A DNA stretch of 64,000 nt from Halomicrobium katesii DSM 19301 (GTDB lineage: Archaea > Halobacteriota > Halobacteria > Halobacteriales > Haloarculaceae): NCBI RefSeq assembly GCF_000379085.1, contig NZ_KB905378.1, positions 1,369,978 through 1,433,977 on the forward strand, given 5' to 3'. Position 1 is the first letter of the stretch. The number at the start of each line of letters is the position of its first letter. Below are positions 27,697 through 36,776 of the stretch, in pieces. A model generated the notes under the pieces. It was not told where the DNA came from. It ran no database searches and worked only from the letters and a program-made list of their open reading frames with translations. Both the position numbers and the translations under genes were made by a program.

Positions 27697-28299
27697 ATGG
27701 ACGAGAAAACCGAGGCACTCCGTGACATCTTCGTCGACGTAGCGGGCGAGGACACCGTCACCGAGCGCCAGGAGGCCGGCCACGGCTCGCTACTCTCCGA
27801 CGAAGCGGGCGTCGAGGAGCGCCTGCTCGCCGTGATCGACCGCCTGCGCGAGCGCTTCGAGGTGGACACGCCGCTGTCAGACGAGGCACTCGTCACGGTC
27901 GTCCGTCGCTACTACGAGGGCGACGACGACGCGGCCATCGCCGACGCCGTCGACGCCGACACCGACGTGGTCACCCGTGCCCGCATCGACCTCCACCTGC
28001 TCCGAGACGAGGACACCGACGCCCCGTTCGACCTGGCGCGACTGCGCGAGGCCGACGCCGCCGAGACCGTCCGCGAGGCGTTCGATCTCACGGAGGCCGA
28101 ACTGGCACGCTACCGGCGCGTCGTCACCGCCCAGACCCGCGCCCGGCAGGTCAGCGGTCGCTTCCAGAGCGAGTACGAAGACGTGCTCCACGACGCCGGG
28201 ATCGGGACGGTGTTGACCGACGGCGTCCGTGACGACGGGCTCGGAGAAGCGACCGAAGACATCGGCTCGCTGGAGGAAGACGCGGACGTGGACTTCTAA
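27697..28299 (+). CDS. Haloarchaeal conserved protein, resembles conditioned medium-induced protein 4
   Basis: 200 residues, acidic and helical, starting MDEKTEALRDIFVDVAGEDT. Residues 45-110 look like an HTH of the sigma/response-regulator type (LSDEALVTVVRRYYEGDDDAAIADAVDADTD). A C-terminal tail is rich in Asp/Glu. The name rests on recall of the N-terminal DEKTE-LRDIF-DV-DTVTE-QE pattern and not on a search. TATA tataaac at 27664-27670 gives a leaderless start. The stop overlaps the convergent HalOD1 gene by 4 bp. Confidence 0.6.
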   Translation: MDEKTEALRDIFVDVAGEDTVTERQEAGHGSLLSDEAGVEERLLAVIDRLRERFEVDTPLSDEALVTVVRRYYEGDDDAAIADAVDADTDVVTRARIDLHLLRDEDTDAPFDLARLREADAAETVREAFDLTEAELARYRRVVTAQTRARQVSGRFQSEYEDVLHDAGIGTVLTDGVRDDGLGEATEDIGSLEEDADVDF

Positions 28300-28559
28300 C
28301 TGCCCGAGATCGGCGACACCTCGACGTGCCCGTCGGCCCGAACCGTCACGTCGTGGCCCGCGTACGCGAACGTGAGCACGCCGAGCGTCTGGCGACCGCT
28401 GAACAGCGCGTCCAGCGCGTCCGGGTCGACGACTTCGTACAGCGGCGGGAGTTCCACCACCGGCTGTCCGGTGTGTGAACTGACCGCTCGGACGATCGCG
28501 GTACTTGGCTCCCACTCGTCGTCGATTTCGACACCGTTCCGACGTTCGGTCGCTGCCAT
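28296..28559 (-). CDS. HalOD1 output-domain protein
   Basis: 87 residues forming one HalOD1 domain (TAIVRAVSSHTGQPVVELPPL...DALDALFSG...VTFAYAGHDVTV-like), a small halophile-specific domain first defined as an output module of signalling proteins. Here it stands alone; the ligand and partner are unknown. A TATA-like ttttattaatta lies about 27 nt upstream of the ATG at 28559 (28580-28592), indicating a leaderless transcript. 28560-28678 otherwise holds no gene. Confidence 0.78.
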   Translation of the reverse strand: MAATERRNGVEIDDEWEPSTAIVRAVSSHTGQPVVELPPLYEVVDPDALDALFSGRQTLGVLTFAYAGHDVTVRADGHVEVSPISGS

Positions 28560-28678
28560 GTTTCGCAGATATTCACACTAATTAATAAAAGTTCGTCAGA
28601 CAGTTCAATGGATTGTACGGACGGGTCGGTGCCCGGACATTGTCTTCGAATTATCATTCAGGCAGACGATCGGCAGTA

Positions 28679-29710
28679 TCAGTCCCCAGCCGCCGACTGC
28701 CCGCTTCCCGGCTGCCCCGAGGACAGCGGCGTCCGTTCCACGACGGTCCCGTCGTACGTCGGGTGCTGCTCGACGATCTCACCCTTCTCGACGTCGCCGT
28801 CCTCGACCATCTCTTCGAGGAGCCACCAGGCGAGTTCGACGTGCTCCGATTTCACGGCGTAGAACTCCTCGGGCACGCCCAGTTCCTGCAGGCGGTCCTC
28901 GCCGACCCAGGTCTTGCCGTAGACGAGCGTGCCGTCGTCGGTGACCTCGTCGAACTCGCGGCCGATGTTGCGGGCCATGCGCTTCATCCGGGAGCGGTGC
29001 TGGGCGGCGTCCTTGAAGACGCTCGTGCAGAAGTAGACTCGCTCGTGGTCGCCCATCGTCTCCAGGATCTCGTGGCTGCCTTCGACGGCGCTCATGTGGC
29101 CTTCCTTGCGCTCGAAGCCCTCCGCTTGCATCCGGCGGAAGTTCCCGTCGGACATCTCGAACTCGTTGATGTTACAGAAGTCGGCGGCTCCTTCGTCGAG
29201 AAAGTCGAGGAACTCCTCTTCGGCGCGGATGCCGGGGATCTCGAAGGCCGGGGTGAGACCTTCCTCGCGGGCGATGTAGAGGATCTCCTCCCACTCGGTG
29301 CCGTGGAGGTCGCCCCACTGTTCGAGGGGCGGGTGGAAGCGAATCTCGTCGAGGCCCGCCTCGCTGAGGCGGCGCATGTTCTCGCGCCCGCCCGTGATCC
29401 CGGTGTAGAGGTGCGTGTGGTGGTCCTCGCCGAATTCGTCTTTCAGCAGTTCGAGGTAGTGACACGTTCGGTCCAGCGCCTCCTGGGGCTCGCCGCCCGT
29501 GATGGAGGTCCCCAGCGCGTCCATCAGTTTCGCCTCGGCGATCACGTCCTCGTCGGACTCGACGGGGCGCTCGTTCGCGTACACCTGATCGACGTTCTTG
29601 CGGTTCTCGCCCAGCGGACAGTAGAAGCAATCGCGCTGGTCACAGTAGCCGTAGACGAACATGACCATCTTCCCGCCCTCGGCACACTGTTCACAGCCCT
29701 TGGAGATCAT
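28679..29710 (-). CDS. Radical SAM-family protein
   Basis: 343 residues. The cluster motif CDQRDCFYCPLGENR has the Cys-(x)n-Cys-x2-Cys pattern, preceded by an extra Cys pair in KGCEQCAEGGKM that may bind a metal. SITGGEPQEALDR is the GGE SAM motif, and LYTGITGG and LDEIRFHPP continue the barrel. The last 40 residues are Gly/Ser-rich. Similar archaeal proteins are annotated only as radical SAM enzymes; the reaction is unknown. Single gene, with a promoter presumably at 29711-29760. Confidence 0.82.
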   Translation of the reverse strand: MISKGCEQCAEGGKMVMFVYGYCDQRDCFYCPLGENRKNVDQVYANERPVESDEDVIAEAKLMDALGTSITGGEPQEALDRTCHYLELLKDEFGEDHHTHLYTGITGGRENMRRLSEAGLDEIRFHPPLEQWGDLHGTEWEEILYIAREEGLTPAFEIPGIRAEEEFLDFLDEGAADFCNINEFEMSDGNFRRMQAEGFERKEGHMSAVEGSHEILETMGDHERVYFCTSVFKDAAQHRSRMKRMARNIGREFDEVTDDGTLVYGKTWVGEDRLQELGVPEEFYAVKSEHVELAWWLLEEMVEDGDVEKGEIVEQHPTYDGTVVERTPLSSGQPGSGQSAAGD

Positions 29711-30165
29711 TCAGTGCCCGGTCTTGTTCGTCCAGCGGCAAAAAGCGTCCGAAACGCGATCGCAGCGCGTCGGTCTCGTATCCAACCATACCCGCCGTCG
29801 ACAGCCGTATCTCAGCCGCACCCGTCACCTGATTCTCTCCTTCATGAATTTCTTTGTGTCAGCAAGCATCTTATTGCTATAGTCGGGAATAATATTTCTA
29901 GAGTGTAGATAAATATGAGTATTTACTACCAGTTTCGAGTTCTTTTTGTTCTTCTTACTCTAAATAGGGTTTTTTAAGACAGATATTTAGAATTACGCAC
30001 CCAAAACTGTCGTAGTACTTCTGTATTATCCACCAATCGACACAGCGACCACCGCTATCGAACTATCCACAAATGCACAACTGAATCGTACACGAAGCTG
30101 GGGGACAGATCGACCACCGCGGATGTGGTGGAGAACGGTTGAGTGTGACGGCGTCGCGGGCCGCG
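29711..30165. other. AT-rich intergenic region, no gene
   Basis: 455 bp between the radical SAM start and the ridA end. 29860-30000 is AT-rich with T runs (ctttttgttcttctt, ggttttttaag). A hairpin ccaccgcggatgtggtgg at about 30114-30131, just downstream of ridA, may be its terminator. No coding frame with haloarchaeal codon bias is present. Confidence 0.5.
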
Positions 30166-30543
30166 TTACTCGCTGCGAGCGACGAGTTCGATCTCGACGC
30201 CGATGTCGATGGGGAGGCGGGACACTTCCATGGCTGCGCGGGCCGGGTACGGCTCGGACATGTACTCGGCGTACACTTCGTTGACCGCGTCGTAGTTGTC
30301 CATGTTGGTGACGTAGACGTTCGTCTTCAGCACGTCGTCGAGCGACGCGTCGGCGGCCTCCAGGATCGTCTCCAGATTTTCGAGGGTCTGTGCGGTCTGC
30401 TCTTTGATGTCTTCGGAGACGATCTCGCCGCTCTCGGGGTCGACCGGCCCCTGGCCGGAGACGTAGATGCGGTCGCCGTCCTGCATCGCCTGTGAGAACG
30501 GTCCGATCGCGCTCGGTGCGTCGTCCGTATGGATTTCTCGCAT
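30166..30543 (-). CDS. RidA-family reactive intermediate (imine/enamine) deaminase
   Basis: 125 residues, full length. Family signatures are APSAIGPFSQAMQDGDRIYVSGQ, EQTAQTLENLETILEAADAS, DVLKTNVYVTNMDNYDAVNEVY and the end RAAMEVSRLPIDIGVEIELVA with the substrate-binding Arg of PARAAMEV. RidA proteins hydrolyse imines released by PLP enzymes or catabolic oxidations. It is the last gene of the catabolic run (31 bp after the SDR gene), so it may handle an intermediate of that pathway. Confidence 0.9.
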   Translation of the reverse strand: MREIHTDDAPSAIGPFSQAMQDGDRIYVSGQGPVDPESGEIVSEDIKEQTAQTLENLETILEAADASLDDVLKTNVYVTNMDNYDAVNEVYAEYMSEPYPARAAMEVSRLPIDIGVEIELVARSE

Positions 30544-30574
30544 ACCAGAAGCCAGTCACAACACGACATTGAAT

Positions 30575-31423
30575 CTATCGATCTGGTCTGGTCGGGGGCT
30601 CGTCCGCGTGATAGATCTCGTTCTGGAAGGACATCGGCAGGCCACTCGTGAGCCCGCCGTCGACGACGATGTTCTCGCCCGTGATGAAGCCGGACCGCTC
30701 CGAGGCCAGGAAGAGCGCGGTGTCGGCGACCTCGTCGGGACGGCCGAACCGACCCAGCGGGTACTGATCGAGCCAGCGATCTCGGGCACTGGTCTCGTCG
30801 GCCCGCTCGTCGGTGTTTTCCATCTCCTCCTCGCGGCTCTCGGTCTCGATCGTGCCCGCCGAGAGGACGTTCGACCGGACGCCGTACTGGCCGTAGTGGC
30901 TCGCGATGTTGCGCGAGAGCGCCAACAGTCCGCTCTTGGCCTCGGAGTAGCCCGAGAGTCCGATGCCGAACAGTCCGTTGACCGAGCCGACGTGGACCAT
31001 CGAGCCGCCGCCGGCCGCGGTCATCGCCGGCAGGGCCTCCCGAGCCAGCAGGTACGGTCCCTTCAGGTTGAGTTCGAGCATCCACTCGAAGGTCTCCTCG
31101 TCACACTGGTGGAGCAGCTCCGCCGACTCGGCGGCTCCCCCGGCGTTGTTGACGAGCACGCGCAGATCGCCGAACTCCTCGATCGCGACGTCGACGAGAT
31201 CCCGCACCGCGTCGGGGTCGGTAACGTCACACTCGACGGGGACGACCCGACCGTCGTGTTCCGCCGTGAGCCGTTCGGCGACCGGAGCCACGTCCTCGTA
31301 GGATCGCGAGCAGATCGCGACGTCGCCGCCGGCCTCGGCGAAGGTCTCGGCGATCTGCCGCCCGATGCCTCGTGACGCACCGGTCACTATCGCTGGTCGG
31401 TCCGCGAGGGACAACTCGATCAT
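30575..31423 (-). CDS. SDR-family oxidoreductase
   Basis: 282 residues from ATG 31423 (an upstream in-frame start at 31453 is less likely). Classical short-chain dehydrogenase features are TGASRGIGRQIAE for NAD(P) binding, VNNAGGAAES, the catalytic Ser in HVGSVNGLFG, YSEAKSG as the Tyr-x3-Lys pair, and a C-terminal FITGENIVVDGG. Acidic residues replace Arg at the ribose side only partly (CSRSYED), so the NAD/NADP preference is uncertain. Between the dehydratase and ridA, it presumably oxidises a hydroxy-acid or polyol intermediate. Confidence 0.88.
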   Translation of the reverse strand: MIELSLADRPAIVTGASRGIGRQIAETFAEAGGDVAICSRSYEDVAPVAERLTAEHDGRVVPVECDVTDPDAVRDLVDVAIEEFGDLRVLVNNAGGAAESAELLHQCDEETFEWMLELNLKGPYLLAREALPAMTAAGGGSMVHVGSVNGLFGIGLSGYSEAKSGLLALSRNIASHYGQYGVRSNVLSAGTIETESREEEMENTDERADETSARDRWLDQYPLGRFGRPDEVADTALFLASERSGFITGENIVVDGGLTSGLPMSFQNEIYHADEPPTRPDR

Positions 31424-31505
31424 ATCGATCCGACACACGGTCGCGGGTCCCAAGAAGGTTCCCCCGGGCGGCGAGAATAGAGCGACGACCTGTCGACGAC
31501 GACAG

Positions 31506-32675
31506 CTATCGGACGCGGTACTCCTCGACGGTGTCGAGGTCCACGTCGATCCCGAGGCCGGGTTCGTCCGGCACGGTCATCCGGCCCTCCTCGACCGTGA
31601 AGGGGTCCGCGATGACGTCGTCTTCCCAGCCGTAGTAGGTCGTGTCCGGCGGGAGGGAGAATCCGGGGAGCCCGTGGACCGCGTGCAAGATTGCGGCCGT
31701 CCGGATCCCGAGGTCGAACGCGCAGTGGTGGGTGAAGGGAACGCCGGCGTCCTCGACGATGGCCGCCTGCTGGCGCAGTCCCGCGATACCGCCCGCGGGT
31801 GTCAGATCGAGGACCGCCACGTCCATCGCACCGGCCTCGACGAGCGAGCGGAGGTTGTTGGGGATGTACGTGTCCTCGTTGGGAGCGATCGGCTGGCGGA
31901 GACGCTGGCGCAGTGTCGCCAGCGAGTCGTGGGCGTTAACGCGGATGGGCTGTTCCATGTACTGCAGGAAGATGCCGGACTCTTCGAGGGCGGCCCCGAC
32001 GCGGACCGCCTGATCGAGCGACCACCCCTGATTGGGGTCGAGCCGGAACTCCAGTTGCCCGTCGACCTCGTCGTGCATCGCCTGGATGCGGGCCACGTCC
32101 TGTTGCCAGTCGCGGCCGGCCTTGGTCTTGAGGACGGAGAAGCCGGCGTCGAGGGCTTCCTGGGCCTTCACGCGAGACTCTTCGGGAGAGAGGATACCCA
32201 GGCAGAAGGCGAACTCGACCGCGCGGTCGTCGGCGGCGTCGGCACCGCCAGCGGCGGCGTTCATCGCGGTCGTCTGGTACGGTGCAGTCGCCCCGCCGAG
32301 CAGTTCGAAGACGGGCTTGTCGAGCGCCTTACCGGCGATGTCCCAGCAGGCCGTCTCGACGGCGGCGAAGAACAGTTCGATGTTGGTGTACTCGATGAAC
32401 ACCTGTCGGCGGAGCCGTTCGACCTCGAAGGGCGACTGGCCTTCGATCAGCGGGCCGATTCCGTCTTCGATGATCGACTCCGTGGCCGCCGGTGAGAGGA
32501 AGGTCCGCATCTCGCCCCAGCCGGCGACGCCCTCGTCGGTGTCCACGCGGACGAGGACACGTTCCATCGATTCGACGCGCCCGTGGTTCGTCACGTACGG
32601 GCCAATGCCCAGACGTTCGTCGAGGTCCACCAGCGGTACGTCGACAGTCGTCGCTGTCACGTCGGTGATCTCCAT
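31506..32675 (-). CDS. Mandelate racemase/muconate lactonizing-type enolase-superfamily enzyme
   Basis: 389 residues from ATG 32675. Active-site residues follow the mandelate racemase subgroup: K183/K185 in VLKTKAG, metal ligands D213 (RLDPNQGW), E241 (QYMEQPI) and E267 (APNEDTY), and the D290/H316-H317 pair (VLDLTPAGG, FTHHCAFDLG). Such enzymes dehydrate or epimerise sugar acids and related carboxylates. With an ABC importer and an SDR in the same run, it is probably a sugar-acid dehydratase, but the substrate cannot be named. Confidence 0.88.
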   Translation of the reverse strand: MEITDVTATTVDVPLVDLDERLGIGPYVTNHGRVESMERVLVRVDTDEGVAGWGEMRTFLSPAATESIIEDGIGPLIEGQSPFEVERLRRQVFIEYTNIELFFAAVETACWDIAGKALDKPVFELLGGATAPYQTTAMNAAAGGADAADDRAVEFAFCLGILSPEESRVKAQEALDAGFSVLKTKAGRDWQQDVARIQAMHDEVDGQLEFRLDPNQGWSLDQAVRVGAALEESGIFLQYMEQPIRVNAHDSLATLRQRLRQPIAPNEDTYIPNNLRSLVEAGAMDVAVLDLTPAGGIAGLRQQAAIVEDAGVPFTHHCAFDLGIRTAAILHAVHGLPGFSLPPDTTYYGWEDDVIADPFTVEEGRMTVPDEPGLGIDVDLDTVEEYRVR

Positions 32676-32743
32676 GCTCACGTATGCCAGCGGAGCCACA
32701 ATGAACGTATCGGCTCTGGCCGGCGAGAGAAGGGGCGGGGTCG

Positions 32744-33586
32744 TTACTCCTTGACCGCGCCCGCAGTCATGCCCGCGACGATGTACTCTTCGAGGAAGGC
32801 AAACAGGACCAACAGCGGCAGGATGCCGATCACTGAGACGGTCAGCATCATCCGCCAGTCGGTCTGGAGTGCCCCGACCATCGAGAACACCCCGCGTGGG
32901 ATGTTGTACTTCCCCGCGTCGGTGAGGAAGGTGAGCACGAACAGCAGTCGGTTCCACGCGTAGAGGAACGTGTAGGTGATGCTCGCGACCAGCGCGGGCT
33001 TGGTCAGCGGGAGCACGATCTTGGTGAGGATCTGTCGCTGGCTGGCCCCGTCGATCCGGGCCGACTCCTCCAGTGATTCGGGAATCGTCTGGAAGTAGCC
33101 ATACAGCATCCAGACGTTGAACGGCAGCGTGAACGCGGCCGCCGGGATGATCACCGCGAAATACGTGTTGTAGATCCCGAACTGGGTGATGACGTCGAAC
33201 AGGCCGACGATCAGCACCACCGGCGCGAACATCTGCACGACGAGGACGGCAAGCAGGAACGACCGCTTGCCGACGAAGTCGTTTCGCGCACAGGAGTACG
33301 CCGCCGGGATCGCCAGCAGCAGCGTCAGCGCGACGGTCCCCAGCGAAATGAGGAAGCTGTTCCCGATCCACAGCAACACGTCGGTCTGGGCCCAGACCTC
33401 GATGTAGGACTGGATTGACGCCTCCGCGGGGAACAGCGTCGCCGGACTGGAGAAGATCTCCGACTCCGGCTTGAACGTACTAGAGAACATCGCGTAGAAG
33501 GGGAACATCATGATCCCCAGCAGCGCGATCAACACGCCGTAGAGGCGAACTTTGCGGAGCTGGCTGCGCTCCTGGCCGGCCATCAT
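32744..33586 (-). CDS. ABC sugar-type importer, permease (MalG-like)
   Basis: 280 residues, six membrane helices. The coupling EAA loop reads EESARIDGASQRQILTKIVL, which contacts the ATPase. The start VRLYGVLIALLGIMMFPFYA and the periplasmic FSSPATLFP stretch are typical for CUT1 permease subunit G. The gene overlaps the other permease by 4 bp (ATGA) and is followed by the enolase-type gene. Substrate probably an oligosaccharide, polyol or sugar acid. Confidence 0.92.
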   Translation of the reverse strand: MMAGQERSQLRKVRLYGVLIALLGIMMFPFYAMFSSTFKPESEIFSSPATLFPAEASIQSYIEVWAQTDVLLWIGNSFLISLGTVALTLLLAIPAAYSCARNDFVGKRSFLLAVLVVQMFAPVVLIVGLFDVITQFGIYNTYFAVIIPAAAFTLPFNVWMLYGYFQTIPESLEESARIDGASQRQILTKIVLPLTKPALVASITYTFLYAWNRLLFVLTFLTDAGKYNIPRGVFSMVGALQTDWRMMLTVSVIGILPLLVLFAFLEEYIVAGMTAGAVKE

Positions 33587-34521
33587 AGTTCGTCACCTCC
33601 GCGGGTGTAGATCCGCAGGTAGATCACGGCAAACACCAGCAGGAACAGGAACCCGACGACGCTGTAGGCCGCGCCCCGGCCGAGGTTCCCGTTTTGCAGC
33701 CCGACCTGGTAGATCCAGATCACGAGCGTGGACGTGGTGTTGATCGGCCCGCCGCCGGTCATCGTCCAGATGGTGTCGAAGCTGACGAACGTCCAGATCG
33801 TCGACAGCAGCGTCGCGATCAGGATGACGCTCTTGAGCTGTGGGATCGTGATGTAGCGGAACTGCTCCCACTTCTCCGCGCCGTCGATGGCTGCGGCCTC
33901 GTACAGCTCCTCGGGGATCGACTGGAGCCCCGCGAGGAAGATGATCGCCATGAACGGCGTCCCGATCCAGATGTCGGCCACGACGACGCCGAGCCAGGCG
34001 ACTTCCGGGTTGCCGAGGATACCGATCCCCTGGTCGATCACGCCCAGCTTGATCAGGATCGCGTTGAGGTAGCCGTACTGGGGGTGCTCGATCCAGCGGA
34101 AGACGACCGCCGAGATCGCGTACGGGATCCCCCACGGAATGAGGAACGCGGTCCGGAAGAACTTCCGACCGCGGATGTCGCCCTTGAGGTGAATCGCGAT
34201 CAGCAGGCCCAGCAGCGCCTTGCCGGCGACGCCGACCAGCACCCAGCGGCCGGTCTGCCAGAGCAACTGATAGAAGATGTCGCTCTGGAAGATCTCCACG
34301 TAGTGCTGGAAGCCGACGTACGTCTCGATCGTCGAGTCCGCCGGTGACTCGTAGAACGACAGCCGGAACGTCTCCAGGATCGGCCACCCGACGACGCTCA
34401 GCAGGAAGATCGCGGCCGGCGCGATCAGGAGATACGCCTGCCTGTGCTTCCATAGGTACTGCAGTCCCCGTTCGAAACGGGAGCCGGCCGACGGCTCCGT
34501 GTACTCTTCTGCGATTCCCAT
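33583..34521 (-). CDS. ABC sugar-type importer, permease (MalF/UgpA-like)
   Basis: 312 residues with six membrane helices after a cytosolic N-terminus. The EAA loop is EELYEAAAIDGAEKWEQFRY, followed by ITIPQLKSVILIATLLS. It starts 3 bp after the stop codon of the solute-binding protein and overlaps the MalG-like gene by 4 bp, so SBP-F-G are one transcript. Confidence 0.92.
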   Translation of the reverse strand: MGIAEEYTEPSAGSRFERGLQYLWKHRQAYLLIAPAAIFLLSVVGWPILETFRLSFYESPADSTIETYVGFQHYVEIFQSDIFYQLLWQTGRWVLVGVAGKALLGLLIAIHLKGDIRGRKFFRTAFLIPWGIPYAISAVVFRWIEHPQYGYLNAILIKLGVIDQGIGILGNPEVAWLGVVVADIWIGTPFMAIIFLAGLQSIPEELYEAAAIDGAEKWEQFRYITIPQLKSVILIATLLSTIWTFVSFDTIWTMTGGGPINTTSTLVIWIYQVGLQNGNLGRGAAYSVVGFLFLLVFAVIYLRIYTRGGDEL

Positions 34522-34524
34522 CTG

Positions 34525-35889
34525 TTATTGCATCAGTTCTTCGAGGTCCGCCTGTGCGTCGTCCAGGGCCTGCTGGGGGGACTTCTGGTCGCCCACCGCT
34601 TCCTGGATGGCCTGGACCATGCGGTTGTTGAACTCGTTGAAGTTCGAGAGCTTCGGCCGAGCGCGGGCGTACTGACCGGCCTCGATGAACGGTGCCCAGT
34701 TCTCCGAGTCCTGGAAGTAGTCGCGCTCGCCGACCGCCTCGACCGTCGGCATGAACCCCTTGCTGCTCGCGTACTCGAAGTGGCGGTCCTCGTCGAAGTA
34801 GAACCGCAGCAGGTCCCGCGCGAGGTCCTCGACCTCGGTCTGGGCGAAGATCGAAACGCCGTCGATCGTGTTCAGGCTGTAGCGGCCAGCGGGCCCCTCC
34901 GGCACCTGTGCGATCCCGTAGTCGAAGTCGGCGTCGCTGTCGTCGATGTTGATGCCCGTGTAGACGTGGGCGATGACCATGCCCAGCGAGCCGGACTCGA
35001 ACAGCTGGCGGATGTCCTGGCGCGTCGAGGACAGCGGCGAGGACTGCGTGACGCCGTGTTCGAGGTGCAGGTCCGAGTAGAAGCTCAGCGCCTCGACGGC
35101 CCCGTCGGAGTTGACGACCGGCTGACCCTCGTCGTCGATCAGGTCGGCACCGTGTGACCAGTGGTAGTGGTAGTACTGCGAGCCGGTCTCGATGGCGTCG
35201 GCACCGGCCAGCCCCAGCGCGGGGGTGTCGGTCTCCTCGGTGATAGTCTGGGCGGCCGAGAGCATGTCGTCCCAGGTGTCGAGCTGGGGGTCCTCGGGAT
35301 CGAGGCCCGCCGCCTCGAACACGTCCTTGTTGTAGTAGAAGCACTTGTTGGATGCGGCCCAGGGAGCGGCGTAGTACTCGCCCTGGTACATACAGCCGTC
35401 GGCCATGCCCTGGTAGAACTGGTCACCGAACTCGCCTTCCATCATGTCGGTGATGGGGACGAGCGCTTCCTTGCCGACGAGCTGGGGGATCCAGCGGGCC
35501 GGCCAGCGACTTACGTCAGGTGCCTCGCCGCCGTCGACGCGGTTGTTGACCGTCTGCTGGGCGTTGCCCCAGGTGACGCTCGTGAAGTCCAGCGTGACGC
35601 CGAACTCCTCTTCGAAGGCCGCGTTGTTCTCCTCGAAGAACTCGGCGATGTTGTCGCCGACCCCCATCGTCAGGAACTGGATGGTCTGCTGATCGTCACC
35701 GCCGTCGCCGCCGTCGCTTCCACCGTCGCCGCCATCGCCGCCATCGCCGCCGTCGCCGCCATCGCCGCCGTCGCCGCCGTCGCCCATACAGCCGGAGATG
35801 GCGATGAGGCCACCGGCACCGATGGCTTCGAGCATTCGTCGTCGGTCGATACGTCCGTCCGAAAGTGAGTCTGGTTGTTCGCTCGGCAT
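34525..35889 (-). CDS. ABC importer extracellular solute-binding lipoprotein (Tat/lipobox)
   Basis: 454 residues. The N-terminus has a twin-arginine signal RIDRRRMLEAIGAGGLIAIS with lipobox ISGC, so it is exported folded and anchored by lipid at Cys. A linker of repeated GGD units (about residues 37-68) follows before the binding domain, encoded by a ccgtcg(ccgccatcg)-type DNA repeat at about 35694-35790. The domain belongs to the CUT1 solute-binding group (PDVSRWPARWIPQL, FSQDSENW-like C-terminal helices). The likely promoter lies at 35908-35932. Confidence 0.92.
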   Translation of the reverse strand: MPSEQPDSLSDGRIDRRRMLEAIGAGGLIAISGCMGDGGDGGDGGDGGDGGDGGDGGSDGGDGGDDQQTIQFLTMGVGDNIAEFFEENNAAFEEEFGVTLDFTSVTWGNAQQTVNNRVDGGEAPDVSRWPARWIPQLVGKEALVPITDMMEGEFGDQFYQGMADGCMYQGEYYAAPWAASNKCFYYNKDVFEAAGLDPEDPQLDTWDDMLSAAQTITEETDTPALGLAGADAIETGSQYYHYHWSHGADLIDDEGQPVVNSDGAVEALSFYSDLHLEHGVTQSSPLSSTRQDIRQLFESGSLGMVIAHVYTGINIDDSDADFDYGIAQVPEGPAGRYSLNTIDGVSIFAQTEVEDLARDLLRFYFDEDRHFEYASSKGFMPTVEAVGERDYFQDSENWAPFIEAGQYARARPKLSNFNEFNNRMVQAIQEAVGDQKSPQQALDDAQADLEELMQ

Positions 35890-35907
35890 CTGACAGCATT
35901 GTTCACT

Positions 35908-35932
35908 CGATAGTATATAAATCCGCCGATTT
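35908..35932 (-). promoter_or_regulatory. Probable promoter and operator of the solute-binding-protein operon
   Basis: TATA-type tatata at 35914-35919 lies about 27 nt upstream of the ATG at 35889, the leaderless arrangement. It overlaps a dyad aaatccgccgattt (35919-35932, half-sites aaatc/gattt), well placed to block or guide TFB/TBP binding. Confidence 0.5.
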
Positions 35933-35970
35933 ATCAGGGTCGATTATTAAAAACAACAGCCAGCAAGCGG

Positions 35971-36774
35971 TCAAGCGTTGTGTTCGTGGATCGCGACCAG
36001 CAAGGCAGCGAGTTCGCTCGTGACGGCGTCGTAGATTCGGGCCCCCTTCTCGGCGCTGGCGAGCTCCGGCGCGCCGATGGCACCCGACTCGGAGTACTCG
36101 TCGAAGGACCGATACACCGAGACGGGACCGCCATCCAGGAGGTCGCCGCCGCTCCACTCGTAGTGTTCGTCCCAGAGAGTGCCCTCGCGCTTCGCGGCGT
36201 CGGCGACGAGGTCGGGCCGCAGGTGGAGCATCAGCGAGGTCTCGTACTCGCCGCCGTGGGCCATCCCGCCGTCCTCGCTGTCCCGCAGCGCTCCGACTTC
36301 GTCGGTGGCCAGCGTGAAGTACGTCGTCCCCAAGACCTCGGCGTCGGTCTCGGTGCCGACGGTGCTGACGACGGCGTCGACGAGCGCCGCGTTGCCGCCG
36401 TGGCCGTTGACGAAACAGACGGCGTCGAAGCCGTTCTGGATGCCAGTCAGCGCCACGTCTTCGAGCACCGCACGGAGGTGGTTGAGCTCCAGCGACAGCG
36501 TCCCACCGAACGAGAGGTGGTGGGGCGAGAAGCCCGTCCAGACCGTCGGCGTCACGAGGACGGGGACGTCAGCGCCCGTCTGTTCGGTGCCACCGTGGAC
36601 GACCGCGTCGACGAGGATGGTGTCCGTCGCGACCGGGAGGTGGTGGCCGTGCTGTTCAATGCTGCCGATGGGGACGACGAGGACCGACCCGTCGCTGTCG
36701 GCGACCTCGCGAATCTCCGCGTACGGTTTGCCGGCCCACTCGCTGTCGGTCGCGCCGATTGAATCGTAGAGCAT
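35971..36774 (-). CDS. Creatininase-family hydrolase
   Basis: 267 residues. Metal-site motifs are PIGSIEQHGHHLPVATDTIL (Glu, His, Asp), CFVNGHGGNAALVD and MAHGGEYETSLML (Glu). The family includes creatininase, MftE-type peptidases, formamide hydrolases of riboflavin synthesis and the inosose hydrolase of some inositol pathways. It starts 3 bp after the importer ATPase gene, so it was recruited to this transport/catabolic locus and likely opens a ring (lactam, lactone or cyclic ketone) of the imported compound. The substrate is inference only. Confidence 0.85.
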   Translation of the reverse strand: MLYDSIGATDSEWAGKPYAEIREVADSDGSVLVVPIGSIEQHGHHLPVATDTILVDAVVHGGTEQTGADVPVLVTPTVWTGFSPHHLSFGGTLSLELNHLRAVLEDVALTGIQNGFDAVCFVNGHGGNAALVDAVVSTVGTETDAEVLGTTYFTLATDEVGALRDSEDGGMAHGGEYETSLMLHLRPDLVADAAKREGTLWDEHYEWSGGDLLDGGPVSVYRSFDEYSESGAIGAPELASAEKGARIYDAVTSELAALLVAIHEHNA

Positions 36775-36776
36775 GC

